DNA of 64,000 nt from Glandiceps talaboti (taxonomy: Eukaryota; Hemichordata; Enteropneusta; Spengelidae), in the NCBI RefSeq assembly GCF_964340395.1, contig NC_135556.1, positions 15,333,100-15,397,099 on the forward strand, given 5' to 3'. Both the position numbers and the translations under genes were made by a program. Below, in pieces: positions 29,001 to 37,076 of the stretch. Within the stretch, counting starts at the first letter, position 1; each line of letters starts with the position of its first letter. Below the pieces are notes generated by a model. The model did not search any database and was not told where the DNA came from. It saw only the letters and a list, made by a program, of their open reading frames with translations.

Positions 29001-32000
29001 CCTTAAGTGTCAAAAGCTATGTGTTTCATGTGAAGTTCACATTCTGTAATGTTCAATACATCTATAGTTTATGGTACATAATCCAAGTCACCCAGCAATC
29101 AATGCTGTGCCAGCTAATCATCAAACAATAGTGGAATTCAAATTACCCAGCTTGTCAGCTAGGTAGGTATATGCATTGTGTTCACATCACAGGTTTCACC
29201 CCCACAATATATTGATATAGTCCTGGTAAATTACATAACAAAAGGACGCATTGTTATGTTAAATATTTACTATTGTGATCAGGAAATAATATGATGGACT
29301 AGCTACCCCTTTCTTATTGTTTTATTTATCAAAATACTCGGCTAGTCATTACAAATTCTTCAATTTTTGCTTTGAAAGTTGCTGAAGATCTTACAGTAAT
29401 AGTAAATTGTGGTAACTTCATGATGAATTCATTTGCATAAGCAATACCTCATTTGCATATTAATTTACTTTCATCCTCGAGAAGCATATGGTCAAGCAGT
29501 GACATAGAACTGAGTACAAGTAATATGACTTACAATCATAAGTAAGTAGGTGTAAGGATCGATAACTCAGACCACTATTACTAATGTTAAAGTCATTTCA
29601 GTAGTGGTACTAATACAACGTAATAGGAAAAATAAGTTTAAATTGAATACTAATATATCCCTCCCAACAACACAAGTTACTGGTAAAATCAGGTATCAGT
29701 ATAATCGGTAACCAGATGTTCAAAGTTTTCTTGTTTCATCAACACTGTCCTTTCCATCGGTTTACCCTTGTAGATTTTCATGACACTGTCTATATGTTAC
29801 TTCTATCATGTACAGTACATAACTATGTAATTTGCAATAATAAAGTGTCATCATTTCTCAAATATGTATATTCATCAATCACATGTCAATCACATGTCAA
29901 TATGCATCACATGTCAATCACATGACCCAGGTCAAATAAGAAAAGTCATCATAGCTGTAATTACTTTGCATTCAGCTAATAGAATTCACTCTAACAATCA
30001 CAAGAATTTTTGGGGGTTATTTCATTGACCCTAATTATAAATTGATTGTGTTAATTTTTGCTGTTAAAAAGCCTAGAGCAGTATATTTAGCATATAAATA
30101 ATGTAAAATAATGAGATGATGATATAATAATAATACAGTGAATTTATAACGTACCTTTCCTCCTGAGTGATCAAGGCACCCACAATTATACTGGGCACGA
30201 TGTGAGGCTTACATGAATACAGTGTATTAAGGAAGCCCTTGATCTTCAAACTCATATCTCAGAATGATACTCAGCAATGTATTAGACACTGCAAATTATA
30301 CCATGCACGAACCAAATTGAACAAAAAATATGGAATATATACTCTGGTCGTTCTACTTCATGGCAGTGCATGTCTATGTCACAACAATGTGTGTCTACAT
30401 CACTGGTGCTGCTGTGTTCAAAATATGAGCCAAAACGTTCAAAATTGCTATTACTTTCCCCAATTTTTCTTTGATGTTACATAATTATGTTATTCTCCAA
30501 TTTTTTTCTTCATTCAGCCTGAAAATACTCGTGACCCCTTGGGTTACTCATATTTTACTTGGCTGATCGAAGGATATTTGGGAATAACAAGAACAAATCA
30601 GCTTTGAATCATGCACAAGGTGGAAAAGAGTTCAACTTTACAGAAAGATGTTAGCAATGACAGAAGACAATACAACTGGTTTTAACAAAATGGCTGTTTG
30701 AGAAAAAAAAGTAAATTTCACAGAAAATCGCTATACTGTGGTATATATATTTTTAAAAGGGACGTCAAGAAAACTAACCCTGCTCAAGTTCATAACCTTG
30801 CTACTCAGCAGTTTTTGATTACTTTTAATATTGAACTGTTTGTGTGATTGCCATTCACAACTTTGTCTTTGTGCACATCTCAATTTACAATAGGTGGAGG
30901 AAAATGTCTGTGAAGAATTTTACCGCAATGATTTTGAAGAAGAAGGAGTGGGTGAGTAACTAGTCTAGATACTGACAACTTTGTTCCGATTTTACTCTAT
31001 GTTATCTTAGTAATGTGTGAAGATAACGTAGTGTAAAATCGGAACACAGGCACCAGGAACTAGACTTGGAGGGTAATGGCTTTAAATAACATCTTCCGTG
31101 CATCTTGAAGAATTATTAGGGGTTAGGGATTCACAGGGAATGTTTATGATTGTCAGGAACTGTAGATGTATTTATTTTGGCACATGAAAAATTTGGTGGA
31201 ATAGCAATTTAGGACATGTCAGGCACAATTTAATATCGTGGACAGTGTAAGGGGAAAAATAGACACTATTTGTAAATTACTTATCTTGTCAGTGCAACTG
31301 TTGATGTACCTTTCACCACAGCTGAATATAGATGACAATTCATTACAGGTAAAACATCTAGGGATCACCGAATGACTGTGCGTACCATACACATATTTGT
31401 ATTGAGTAGTCTGTGGGAAGCCTGTTCTTATCTATCTAAATTGTTCTTGGGGAACATAAAATGTGTATGATATGTACAGTTGTTCGGCGATCCTTCAATA
31501 TTTTACCTGCAAGTATGTTAGTGAGACTCATTTCCCACAGAAAAAGCATGCTTTCATTCAGCAAAATAAGTCCAGTGCCAAAAAAGCATACAACTACAGA
31601 ATCTATTCAAATAGAAATTGATACTGGACTCTTTTATATCTCTTTAGCTGAAGATGTTACAAAAATGTCTGGTGTTGTAAGAAGTTAAATTGATTTTATA
31701 TTTAATATGCAATCATACACACAACTGTCATTGTCAACAGCAAACAAATTCAATCACATCCAATCTAAATATTGGAAACATTCAAATCACAATCAATCAA
31801 TCAATCACCATTATGATTTCATTATTTATAGAGTATAGAGCCATCTGTAGTTACCATGGCAACAGTGATACTGAACTGTCCTTTGAAGCTGGTGACATCA
31901 TATTAGTGTTAGAAGAGTGTGACAATGGGTGGTGGCGTGGTATCCATGACAACGTACAAGGCTGGTTTCCAGGTTCACATGTTGAGGTGAGTGTGTGAGG

Positions 32001-35000
32001 AGGAAGGGGTTAGGTAGCATCTAAGTTTATTCTGATTATTTTCATTTCCCTCGCTGATTTCACTCCATCCAATAATTTAAGTCAATTGTTATATTCTGTA
32101 TTTATGTTGGATAGTTTTTTAAAAAGAAAAACAAATACCTAGTCTGTAAGATACGGGGTGCCCTCACACATCAATCAACCCATTTCAGGCAGGTGAGGGC
32201 AGAGTGACACACACTGTAGCTTACAGTCTAAAAAATATCAATTGAGGCCAGTCTGAAATCTAATGAATGCTAGCATATTTTTTTGGGTTTGATGAGCCTC
32301 ACAAGATGTAGATACTATACCTTGAAATCAAAATTTGCATATTATGCCATGAAACTGATGACAGCGGGAAAGAGGTCATATATGCAGTTTGTGAGTCGCC
32401 CGTATTTATAGAGATAAGTGAACACCAAATTAGGTGCAGCTCAGGAAATTGCTGTCTATCGGTGGCTCTTCAAATTGGTCCAGAGGGCACACTCGCTAAG
32501 CCTATACGGTTCTAGTGAAAATTTGCACACATTTCTGGACAATAACTCAATATTTCAATCAATTTCTTAACTGTAGATTTGTATGTTTTCTTTTCAGTTG
32601 TGTGAAATCAGTGATAACATGTCAGATGCTGCAAGTTTTGACAGTGATTGGTTCATTACACCAACACCCACTCCACTTGAGACCAAATCGAAAGCTTTCC
32701 AATGGGATAGTGAAAATCAAACTGACAGTAGTAAAGTCACTAACTTTGAAGGGTTTGAAGTCATTCCTCAACTCGTTGAGGCTATGAGGGCCAGGGGTAG
32801 GTTTTATTTGTTACTACCATACATAGTACACTCTCTACAGTCTCGGGAGTGTCACTAGCAGAAAGGGCTATTCTGTATGTACCGATACCTACTGCACAAT
32901 TGTACTTGAATATCTTTGTACTGTACGTGCGCCCTCATTGACTACATAGGGCTTATCATTTGTTGATGTGTTACTGCGACGGCCTCGTACATACAAAACA
33001 GCCCTTTCTGCTAGCAATGCTCCTGAGACTGTAGAGAGTCCACTACCATAGTTATCATAAACAAGCTTTCCAAATATCTTACATACCCTGTATATGTGTT
33101 CTCCATAGGACTTTTTGGCAAATGTAAGTGACCATTCTAATGGTCAAACATTGGACTTTAGGAATACACCTCCTGATATACACCTATTTCCAGTTTGACA
33201 GTAGTAAAGTGGGGGATGGGGGTGCACTTCTTCTAAGCAGATTGAGGCCACCATTATTGTCACTTTAGTTTTGAAACTGACCCATTCACAGCAGTACAAT
33301 ATGTTAAAAGTCAGAGGAAATTTAGCCATTTTGGAAAGTTCAGTTTTCCATTGCCTGTTAGCAAACTTTCTAATTTGCAAATATTTTTACATTGTAGTGG
33401 CTATTTTGGTGCACATTTTGACATCAACTGATACAGTTAGAAAAGAAATTTTGATTTCATCAATATCACACTCGGAAATAATGAACATATGTCGTCAGTC
33501 TTTTATGGATTTATTTCTTGTTTCTAACTCTTATGTAGCTGTGAGTACGTCTAAACCCAAGCCAAAAAGGAAGGCACCACAGCCTCCAGTAAATCAAAAG
33601 AAACCTGAACCTCCCACTTCTGACAAGATCAGTTTACAAAGTTTCAATAGTGAAGCTTCCAGACTGCCTGTACCCAGACCCAACAATGCTGTCATAAGAA
33701 TTGCTGAAAGACGACGGTTCAGTGGACAGCTACAAGAAAGTGGAACTCAGACAGAATTCATTCAAGGTTTTGAAGGTGATTCATCTCCAGGTCTTCAAAA
33801 ACGTGCGATGCCAAAGATGGTGAAAATTCGTGCTAAGAGTGTCAAGAAGGGAGCCGAGTCCCGGTATCATGAGGCCCCGTCAAGACCACTACCACCCCCT
33901 CCAGAGGCCATCAAGAAATATCTGTCGAAAGAATCACTGGAAGACTATACTAAAAATGAAAGTATATATACCAACATGAGCACTTTGCAAAAACAGGAGA
34001 GGGGGGATATGTCCGAACAATCATCATACAAGAGAGAACGTCCAAAACCAGTTCCTAGGAAAAGAACTTTAGAAGGTAAAAACATAGGATTTGCTACAGA
34101 TGACTTGTATATGAATATGTCTAGTGACCAATCACAAAGTTACCCAGTCATTGATGAAGGTGACCATGACTATGAAAACTGGGGTCCAAATAAGTCCTTA
34201 GTTGACAGTTCGCTAACTCAACAATCAAGAACACTTGGTGCAGACAGTGAAAGATGGAGAGACTCTGGTTATGACATTTATGCTGTAAACATGCGACCCT
34301 CAAAAAGAACTTCACCACACAATCCACCCCAACCAGCACCAAGGCAGTCACAAATCTATGAGCTTTCTGGCGATTGGTCACCACCTCCCCCAATGTTTGA
34401 AAGCACCCCTCAACAAGATGGCATGCGCAGAAGATCAGGTACTTGGTCAAGTTCAGATCCCGCTAATGTGGTTGATTCTAAGACAAAATCTCCACCGGCA
34501 CCAAAACCAAGACTAAACGTACGGGCTACATCCCTAGAGTCCCTAGATGTGGACAATAACTATATGAATGTGACCTTTCAACCCAGACAATCTACTAGTG
34601 TCTCTAAACCTGCACTTCCTGCTAAACTAAATCCACCTAAACCAGCACTTCCTGTGAAAACTGGTAATCCCACACCAAGACAAAGAGTTAATCCTCAAAC
34701 TCCACCATTACCAGGTAATTAAGCCTTACCCGATATAACAGTGCTTCCATACAAAGTGTATGAATGACAAACTACTGCAACATATTGATACATTACCAAA
34801 TTGGGTCTGTGTCTTTGTACAAAATTTATTAGGGTCAGATCAAAGATGTGCTGCAATTGACAAATTAATAAATACATATTGTTAAATTTCTTTTTTTGTG
34901 TGAAACAAGCAAAAATTTGTCTTAGGCAAACATTTTTGAATACTGTGTTTATCTGTTTGTTGCTCAGTTTCATTCATTTATTCATCCATCCATTCATTCT

Positions 35001-37028
35001 TTTATTTATTCATCCATCCATTCATTCATCCATCCATCCATTCATTCATTCATTCATTAATTCATCCATCATTCAATCATCCATTCATTCATTCATCCAT
35101 CCATCCAGCCAGCCAGCCATTCATTCATTCATTCATTCATTCATTCATTCATTCATTCATTCATTCATTCATTCATTTATTCATTCCATTTTGACCCCAT
35201 TTCATTTTCATCTATTATCCTTCCATCCACTCTATTTCTCCATCTTTGTCTTTTTAGAAAAAAAGAATAAACCGAATACCCCAACACCTGCACCCAGACC
35301 ATCAAACCTCAGATTACCAGAGAATTCAAAGTATTCACCGCAACACAAGTTCCGGCCAGGTTCACCTGCAGACATTGCACTGTTCACTGAGAGGACGGCT
35401 GGTGATGGAGCTGAAGCTATAGATGAATCAGTCAGTTTACATCAAGTCCAGTTGAGGTTAGGTTATGAGGAGGAGGAGGATTATGATGATGATGACTTTG
35501 ATGGACATGACTACATGAACTTTAGTATTATTACCAAGACACCACCCATGCATTCAAGAAGTGATTTAGAGAGGTGAGGATGTCAGGCATACATTTTTGG
35601 ATGTACAGTGTCAAAGTAAGCTTTGAAGTGGCACAAGCTGAGTTTATAAGCTTATATTTACTCAGGTGAAAATACATCAATAAAACCACATTCCAGTATA
35701 TTGTTAATGTCAGTGCATGTCTTCTATAACATTATAATTGTCTTCTGACATTGTTCAAACAGTTGTTTGCATAGTATGAAATTCCTTACATTGTAACATT
35801 TTTTTGATACGGTACATGAGTTCAGTCAATTGCAAGTGGTGGTTAAGTGTGCTTTAATGCGAGTATTTTAAGTATGCAGTAAAAACTACACCTAAACACA
35901 CATGAACTCAGCTTGTGCCCCTTTAATTGAATGTGAAGTGTAGCATAGTCCCAAGTTAAGAAATACAGTTATACCTCGTCTGAAAGGTCCAGCCATGGTC
36001 CGTTTATGTAACCACTCACTAGAGAGCTAGGTAGTGCATTATATAAACAGAAGGAACACCTGGATCTTTCAGGCTATGTGGGTCTTTTTTATGTGAAATG
36101 CATGCTTCTTTTGAAATTTTGATGGATATCTAAGTAATGAGTGTTGTATGTCAACAAATTTGCATATGGTCACATTTTTTGTTGAAAATACAGTTAAAGT
36201 ATTAATGCTGCTATCATTACCATACATTACATTTTTGTACATTACACAATTTTTCCCATCCTTATTTTTAATCTCTGTGTATCCACCCATCCATCCAGTC
36301 CTATGTCTCCGACGTCTATTATACGTCAGGCTATATATCCCTACTTTGCCCAGGCTGCAGATGAACTTACCTTCAAGACTGGAGATAGAGTTATGGAATT
36401 TGAGGTAGGAATGTACAGACAATAAATAGCACAGATACAACATAGGGATGAAATGACTGTGAGAGACTGACTGACGATGTCATCTCGTTCCTTGCTCTTG
36501 AAGATCTTTTTTTGGTTTTATTGTGAAGCAAGGTTCAGTCCAGCTAGAAAATGATGACGCCGATCTTTTTTTCTTTGAAATATACCAACCTTAAATTATA
36601 CCTTTTAGTTATTATAGAGAGTCACTGCTCAATGTAAGGTACATTCATTCTATTAAGCTGTTATTTCACATTGTAGAAGATTCAGTTAGAGCACTCTTCA
36701 GAGATAAACTCGGTGAATGATGTAGAGCGCCCCCAACGGCCGATACATGAAATATGTGTAGCATGACCTCTGTGGAATAGTATGTGAATGATTTGTCGAC
36801 TTTACAAGGACAACACTTTGAAGTTCAATGAAATGTCACGTTTTGCATCAAAATATAGGCAGTGAAATGAGTAAATATCACTAATCTATTATCTGTTACT
36901 GACTTGTCTTCAAATTTTGCTTTTATTTTCAGAAATATGAAGGTAGTGGTTGGAGTCGTGGGATGTTGGAAAATGGAAGTGTCGGACTATTTCCATCTAA
37001 CTATGTCCAACATGTAACAGAACTCTAG
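13087..37028 (+). CDS. Single-pass transmembrane adaptor with four SH3 domains and eight Y-x-N motifs (13 exons, 1409 aa)
   Basis: The exons are 13087-13138, 13727-13833, 23181-23374, 23637-23803, 24676-26022, 27587-27843, 30894-30951, 31832-31986, 32598-32796, 33539-34714, 35258-35573, 36299-36404 and 36933-37028. All introns are GT-AG and phases agree, for 4230 nt in total. In order, the protein has a 25-residue acidic N-terminus with an NTS sequon (N12), a transmembrane helix (about 26-48) followed by KCYRK, and a lysine-rich stretch (80-98). Then come SH3-1 (120-172), a charged linker, SH3-2 (650-703), SH3-3 (728-779), a proline-rich linker and SH3-4 (1352-1406). SH3-2 and SH3-3 resemble those of p47phox/Tks organisers, but no PX domain is seen. 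Y-x-N sites are Y178, Y564, Y637, Y989, Y1036, Y1057, Y1187 and Y1323. A membrane-bound signalling scaffold is inferred. An upstream exon with a longer ectodomain cannot be excluded. Confidence 0.85.
13221..13258. repeat. (TG)n microsatellite
   Basis: About 19 TG units lie in intron 1 of the SH3 adaptor gene. Confidence 0.95.
13727..13833 (+). CDS. SH3 adaptor exon 2 (transmembrane helix)
   Basis: The phase-1 acceptor is CACCATGCAG. The exon encodes acidic NDDDVD, then a 23-residue hydrophobic run rich in V, I and L, then KCYRK before GTAAGA. Acidic outside and basic inside predicts N-out topology. Cys50 is placed for possible palmitoylation. Confidence 0.88.
13868..15930 (+). repeat. 47-bp minisatellite, about 44 copies, in intron 2 of SH3 adaptor gene
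   Basis: The unit runs GACTTGGCTATCTGACTTGA, then CATACTGGCTTGACAGTATA, then GCCCACA or GCCCAGA. Copies are near-identical, with two alternating subtypes (CACAGA and CAGAGA) in blocks and a few short insertions near 15640-15760. The unit length is not a multiple of three and the array is intronic. Confidence 0.97.
16025..16205 (+). repeat. Degenerate tandem repeat with CCAATCA-TGGG cores
   Basis: Four to five diverged units share CCAATCAATGGGGATCTT followed by a GAAGG(C/T)TTC-like part. Intronic. Confidence 0.55.
17440..17860. repeat. Diverged copy of dispersed repeat at ~690-900
   Basis: It shares ATCCAATCAAATTGAT, GGATCTGCACCCAAA and, further on, TTGGTTGTCTGATTGATAAA with the copy near the left edge. 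Intronic. Confidence 0.45.
19166..19187 (-). mobile_element. Isolated terminal fragment of the foldback family at 22489
   Basis: CAGATTTTAATCAGATTGAA matches the right end of the foldback at 22489-22705 (GAATTTTAATCAGATTG). No partner arm is seen nearby. Confidence 0.35.
19235..19660 (+). repeat. Diverged ~200-bp direct duplication
   Basis: The blocks CAATTTTCCTCTGTATGGCC near 19430 and CTAATTTTCCACTGTATGGCC near 19615 recur with matching flanks (CATCACACTTCAATTCAGC-like and AAAAAGTA-C). Intronic. Confidence 0.5.
19951..20103. repeat. (GTTT)n-(GTCT)n-(GTTT)n microsatellite
   Basis: A symmetrical compound tetranucleotide array with GTTT blocks on both sides of GTCT. Cys/Leu/Val-rich open frames here are artefacts. 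Confidence 0.95.
20930..21200. repeat. (TGTTG)n pentanucleotide array
   Basis: Mostly GTTGT units with GCATT variants, decaying into related GT-rich sequence as far as about 21430. Intronic, no coding. Confidence 0.95.
22222..22370 (+). mobile_element. tRNA-derived SINE family A, 5'-truncated copy
   Basis: It matches the 3' half of the full element at 26441 (CCCCAGGGAGTTGAG, then GAGTGGGAAAGCGCTATA) and ends in (ATT)n. The 5' tRNA-like head is missing, as expected from incomplete reverse transcription. Confidence 0.75.
22489..22705. mobile_element. Long-armed foldback element with 9-bp target-site duplication
   Basis: Two ~98-bp arms, differing at only about three positions, surround a ~21-bp loop. 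The ends are CAATCTGATTAAAAT and its inverse. GGAGAAACT flanks it directly at 22480-22488 and 22706-22714. Long TIRs with a 9-bp duplication fit a non-autonomous Mutator-like element. No transposase lies inside. Confidence 0.88.
22848..23117 (+). mobile_element. tRNA-derived SINE family B
   Basis: A tRNA-like head has an A-box-like GTGGCCGAGCAGTTAACTC and B box GGTTCAAACCC. It is followed by a body with CCGGTTTCCTTC and an AATAAAG(ATT)n tail. It inserted just upstream of SH3 adaptor exon 3, in intron 2. Confidence 0.78.
23181..23374 (+). CDS. SH3 adaptor exon 3 (acidic and polylysine linker)
   Basis: After TATTTCCAG, phase 0. It encodes HKQQSIDVGGG, an acidic patch, a long lysine-rich stretch and a second acidic patch, ending AA|GTAAGT in phase 2. 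A basic membrane-proximal segment could bind acidic lipids; that is inference. Confidence 0.85.
23637..23803 (+). CDS. SH3 adaptor exon 4 (SH3-1)
   Basis: A whole SH3 domain lies in one exon: LELKTGDIVVVLEE, then REGWFPQRYADF. The usual ligand-binding Trp pair position reads YGLCRG, so the conserved Trp is Leu151. The ALYDY motif is weak (VRYSY). Ligand choice may be unusual or lost. Confidence 0.9.
24110..24345 (+). repeat. Diverged direct duplication in intron 4
   Basis: ATTCTAACCATGATGCTGTG near 24123 recurs as ATTCTAACCATAGTTCTTTG near 24271, each followed by CAATRAA-type and TCATTA-GATGT-like sequence. Function unknown. Confidence 0.4.
24374..24625. mobile_element. MITE-like element with inverted ends, just upstream of SH3 adaptor exon 5
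   Basis: AATAGGGAACTTGCAA at the left is the exact inverse of TTGCAAGTTCCCTATT at the right. A weaker inverted similarity extends further inward. It ends 50 bp before the exon 5 acceptor. Confidence 0.7.
24676..26022 (+). CDS. SH3 adaptor exon 5 (large disordered linker)
   Basis: The exon has 1347 nt in one frame and is rich in E, K, S, T and P. It contains proline motifs (SPPPIPSK; KKRKAPPPPA near the end) and Y-x-N sites at Y178 (TYTNAA) and Y564 (DYSNVS). The open frame starts upstream at 24624, but the acceptor TATTTTCAG fixes the exon start. The donor is GAAG|GTGAGC, phase 1. Confidence 0.88.
26441..26787 (+). mobile_element. tRNA-derived SINE family A, full-length copy
   Basis: The tRNA-like head (26441-26509) has A-box-like GGGCGAATGGTTAGAGTGG and B box GGTTCGAGCCC. 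The body ends GAGTGGGAAAGTGCTATACA and (ATT)n. The 3' part matches 22222-22370. The minus-strand open frame over it is antisense SINE. It lies in intron 5. Confidence 0.88.
26880..27140 (+). repeat. 131-bp direct duplication
   Basis: TTATATAGCGCCCTC and the following GATAGACATT, TTTTGTCTTTTTCTTTTACA occur at 26887 and 27018. The intron thereby carries two polypyrimidine tracts, one ending in ACAG. Neither precedes a supported exon. Confidence 0.8.
27587..27843 (+). CDS. SH3 adaptor exon 6 (SH3-2)
   Basis: After TTCCATAG, phase 1. It encodes HSYENV (Y637), then an SH3 with QGWVKVRL and TGWIPETYIE, close in style to p47phox-type SH3 domains. The donor GAGCTG|GTAAGTG is the first of three tandem donors spaced 24 bp apart, so exon ends at 27867 and 27891 are also possible in frame. 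Confidence 0.9.
27838..27909 (+). repeat. Triplicated 24-bp unit carrying the exon 6 splice donor
   Basis: Three tandem copies of GAGCTGGTAAGTGTGTTATA plus four bases begin at 27838, 27862 and 27886. Each contains GAGCTG|GTAAGTG. The unit is eight codons long and open throughout. Confidence 0.95.
30268..30538 (+). repeat. Interspersed repeat R1, copy 2
   Basis: Same orientation and block order as 8440-8700, ending AAAATACTCGTGACC. It lies in intron 6 of the SH3 adaptor gene. Confidence 0.65.
30894..30951 (+). CDS. SH3 adaptor exon 7 (microexon-like, 58 nt)
   Basis: Acceptor TTTACAATAG and donor GTG|G|GTGAGT bound 19 codons plus one base, entering phase 0 and leaving phase 1. It encodes the acidic linker VEENVCEEFYRNDFEEEGV between SH3-2 and SH3-3. 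Confidence 0.82.
30983..31051. repeat. Hairpin just inside intron 7
   Basis: GTTCCGATTTTACTCTATGT and its inverse, ACGTAGTGTAAAATCGGAAC, flank a short AT-rich loop, starting about 32 bp after the exon 7 donor. ACTAGTCTAG and GAACTAGAC outside may extend it. Confidence 0.8.
31832..31986 (+). CDS. SH3 adaptor exon 8 (SH3-3)
   Basis: A full SH3 in one exon: TELSFEAGDIILVLEE, CDNGWWRG, QGWFPGSHVEV. It keeps the Trp pair but has SH in place of the usual NY after FPG. The donor is GTTGAG|GTGAGT, phase 0. Confidence 0.92.
32598..32796 (+). CDS. SH3 adaptor exon 9 (linker)
   Basis: Acceptor TTCTTTTCAG, phase 0. It encodes a Ser/Asp-rich segment with TPTPTPLETK and ends AGGG|GTAGGT in phase 1. No domain recognised. 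Confidence 0.82.
32826..33042. mobile_element. Foldback / MITE-like element in intron 9
   Basis: Arms of about 50 bp pair: CTCTCTACAGTCTCGGGAG on the left with CTCCTGAGACTGTAGAGAG on the right, continuing through CTAGCAGAAAGGGCT and GTATGTAC. The target duplication is unclear. It begins 30 bp after the exon 9 donor. Confidence 0.8.
33539..34714 (+). CDS. SH3 adaptor exon 10 (proline-rich, tyrosine-motif linker)
   Basis: Acceptor TCTTATGTAG, phase 1; donor CCAG|GTAATT, phase 1. It holds many SH3-ligand-like motifs (KPKRKAPQPP, RPLPPPP, RPKPVPRKR, PAPKPRL, KPALPAK). It also carries Y-x-N sites IYTNM (Y989), LYMNM (Y1036), DYENW (Y1057) and NYMNV (Y1187). YMNM also fits the Y-x-x-M PI3K pattern known from CD28. 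The open frame upstream of 33539 is intron. Confidence 0.88.
34968..35185. repeat. (ATTC)n / (ATCC)n microsatellite
   Basis: A tetranucleotide array in intron 10 that keeps a frame open into exon 11. The IHSFIHSF-type translation is not protein. Confidence 0.93.
35258..35573 (+). CDS. SH3 adaptor exon 11 (linker with YMNF)
   Basis: After TCTTTTTAG. It encodes a proline segment (TPTPAPRP), an acidic run and HDYMNFS (Y1323), ending GAGAG|GTGAGG in phase 2. The open frame extends upstream through an ATTC repeat that is intronic. Confidence 0.85.
35629..35925. mobile_element. MITE-like DNA element R2, copy 2
   Basis: It begins GGCACAAGCTGAGTTTATAA and ends GAACTCAGCTTGTGCCCCTT, with the same internal blocks as 8901-9276 (CTTCTATAACATTA, CGGTACATGAGTTC-like) and about 80 bp of deletions. 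It lies in intron 11. Confidence 0.75.
36299..36404 (+). CDS. SH3 adaptor exon 12 (first half of SH3-4)
   Basis: Acceptor CATCCATCCAG, phase 2. It encodes RQAIYPYFAQAADELTFKTG and ends FE|GTAGGA in phase 0, splitting the SH3 at the RT loop/n-Src region. Confidence 0.9.
36933..37028 (+). CDS. SH3 adaptor exon 13 (second half of SH3-4, stop)
   Basis: Acceptor TTTATTTTCAG. It encodes KYEGSGWSRGM, GLFPSNYVQHVTEL and TAG. It is the most canonical of the four SH3 domains. Its second half recurs downstream in decayed form. Confidence 0.92.
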   Translation, partial: KYEGSGWSRGMLENGSVGLFPSNYVQHVTEL

Positions 37029-37076
37029 AATTGAGACAAAGAAAATGTAGCTCATGAATTTCATATTGTCGGAATC

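Noticed and set aside
33271-33538. Coding extension upstream of SH3 adaptor exon 10
   Set aside because: The frame happens to be open, but a good acceptor at 33538 and phase agreement with exon 9 place it in the intron.
34879-35257. Ile/His/Ser/Phe-rich N-terminal extension of exon 11
   Set aside because: It is the ATTC microsatellite; the TTTTTAG acceptor at 35257 marks the exon start.
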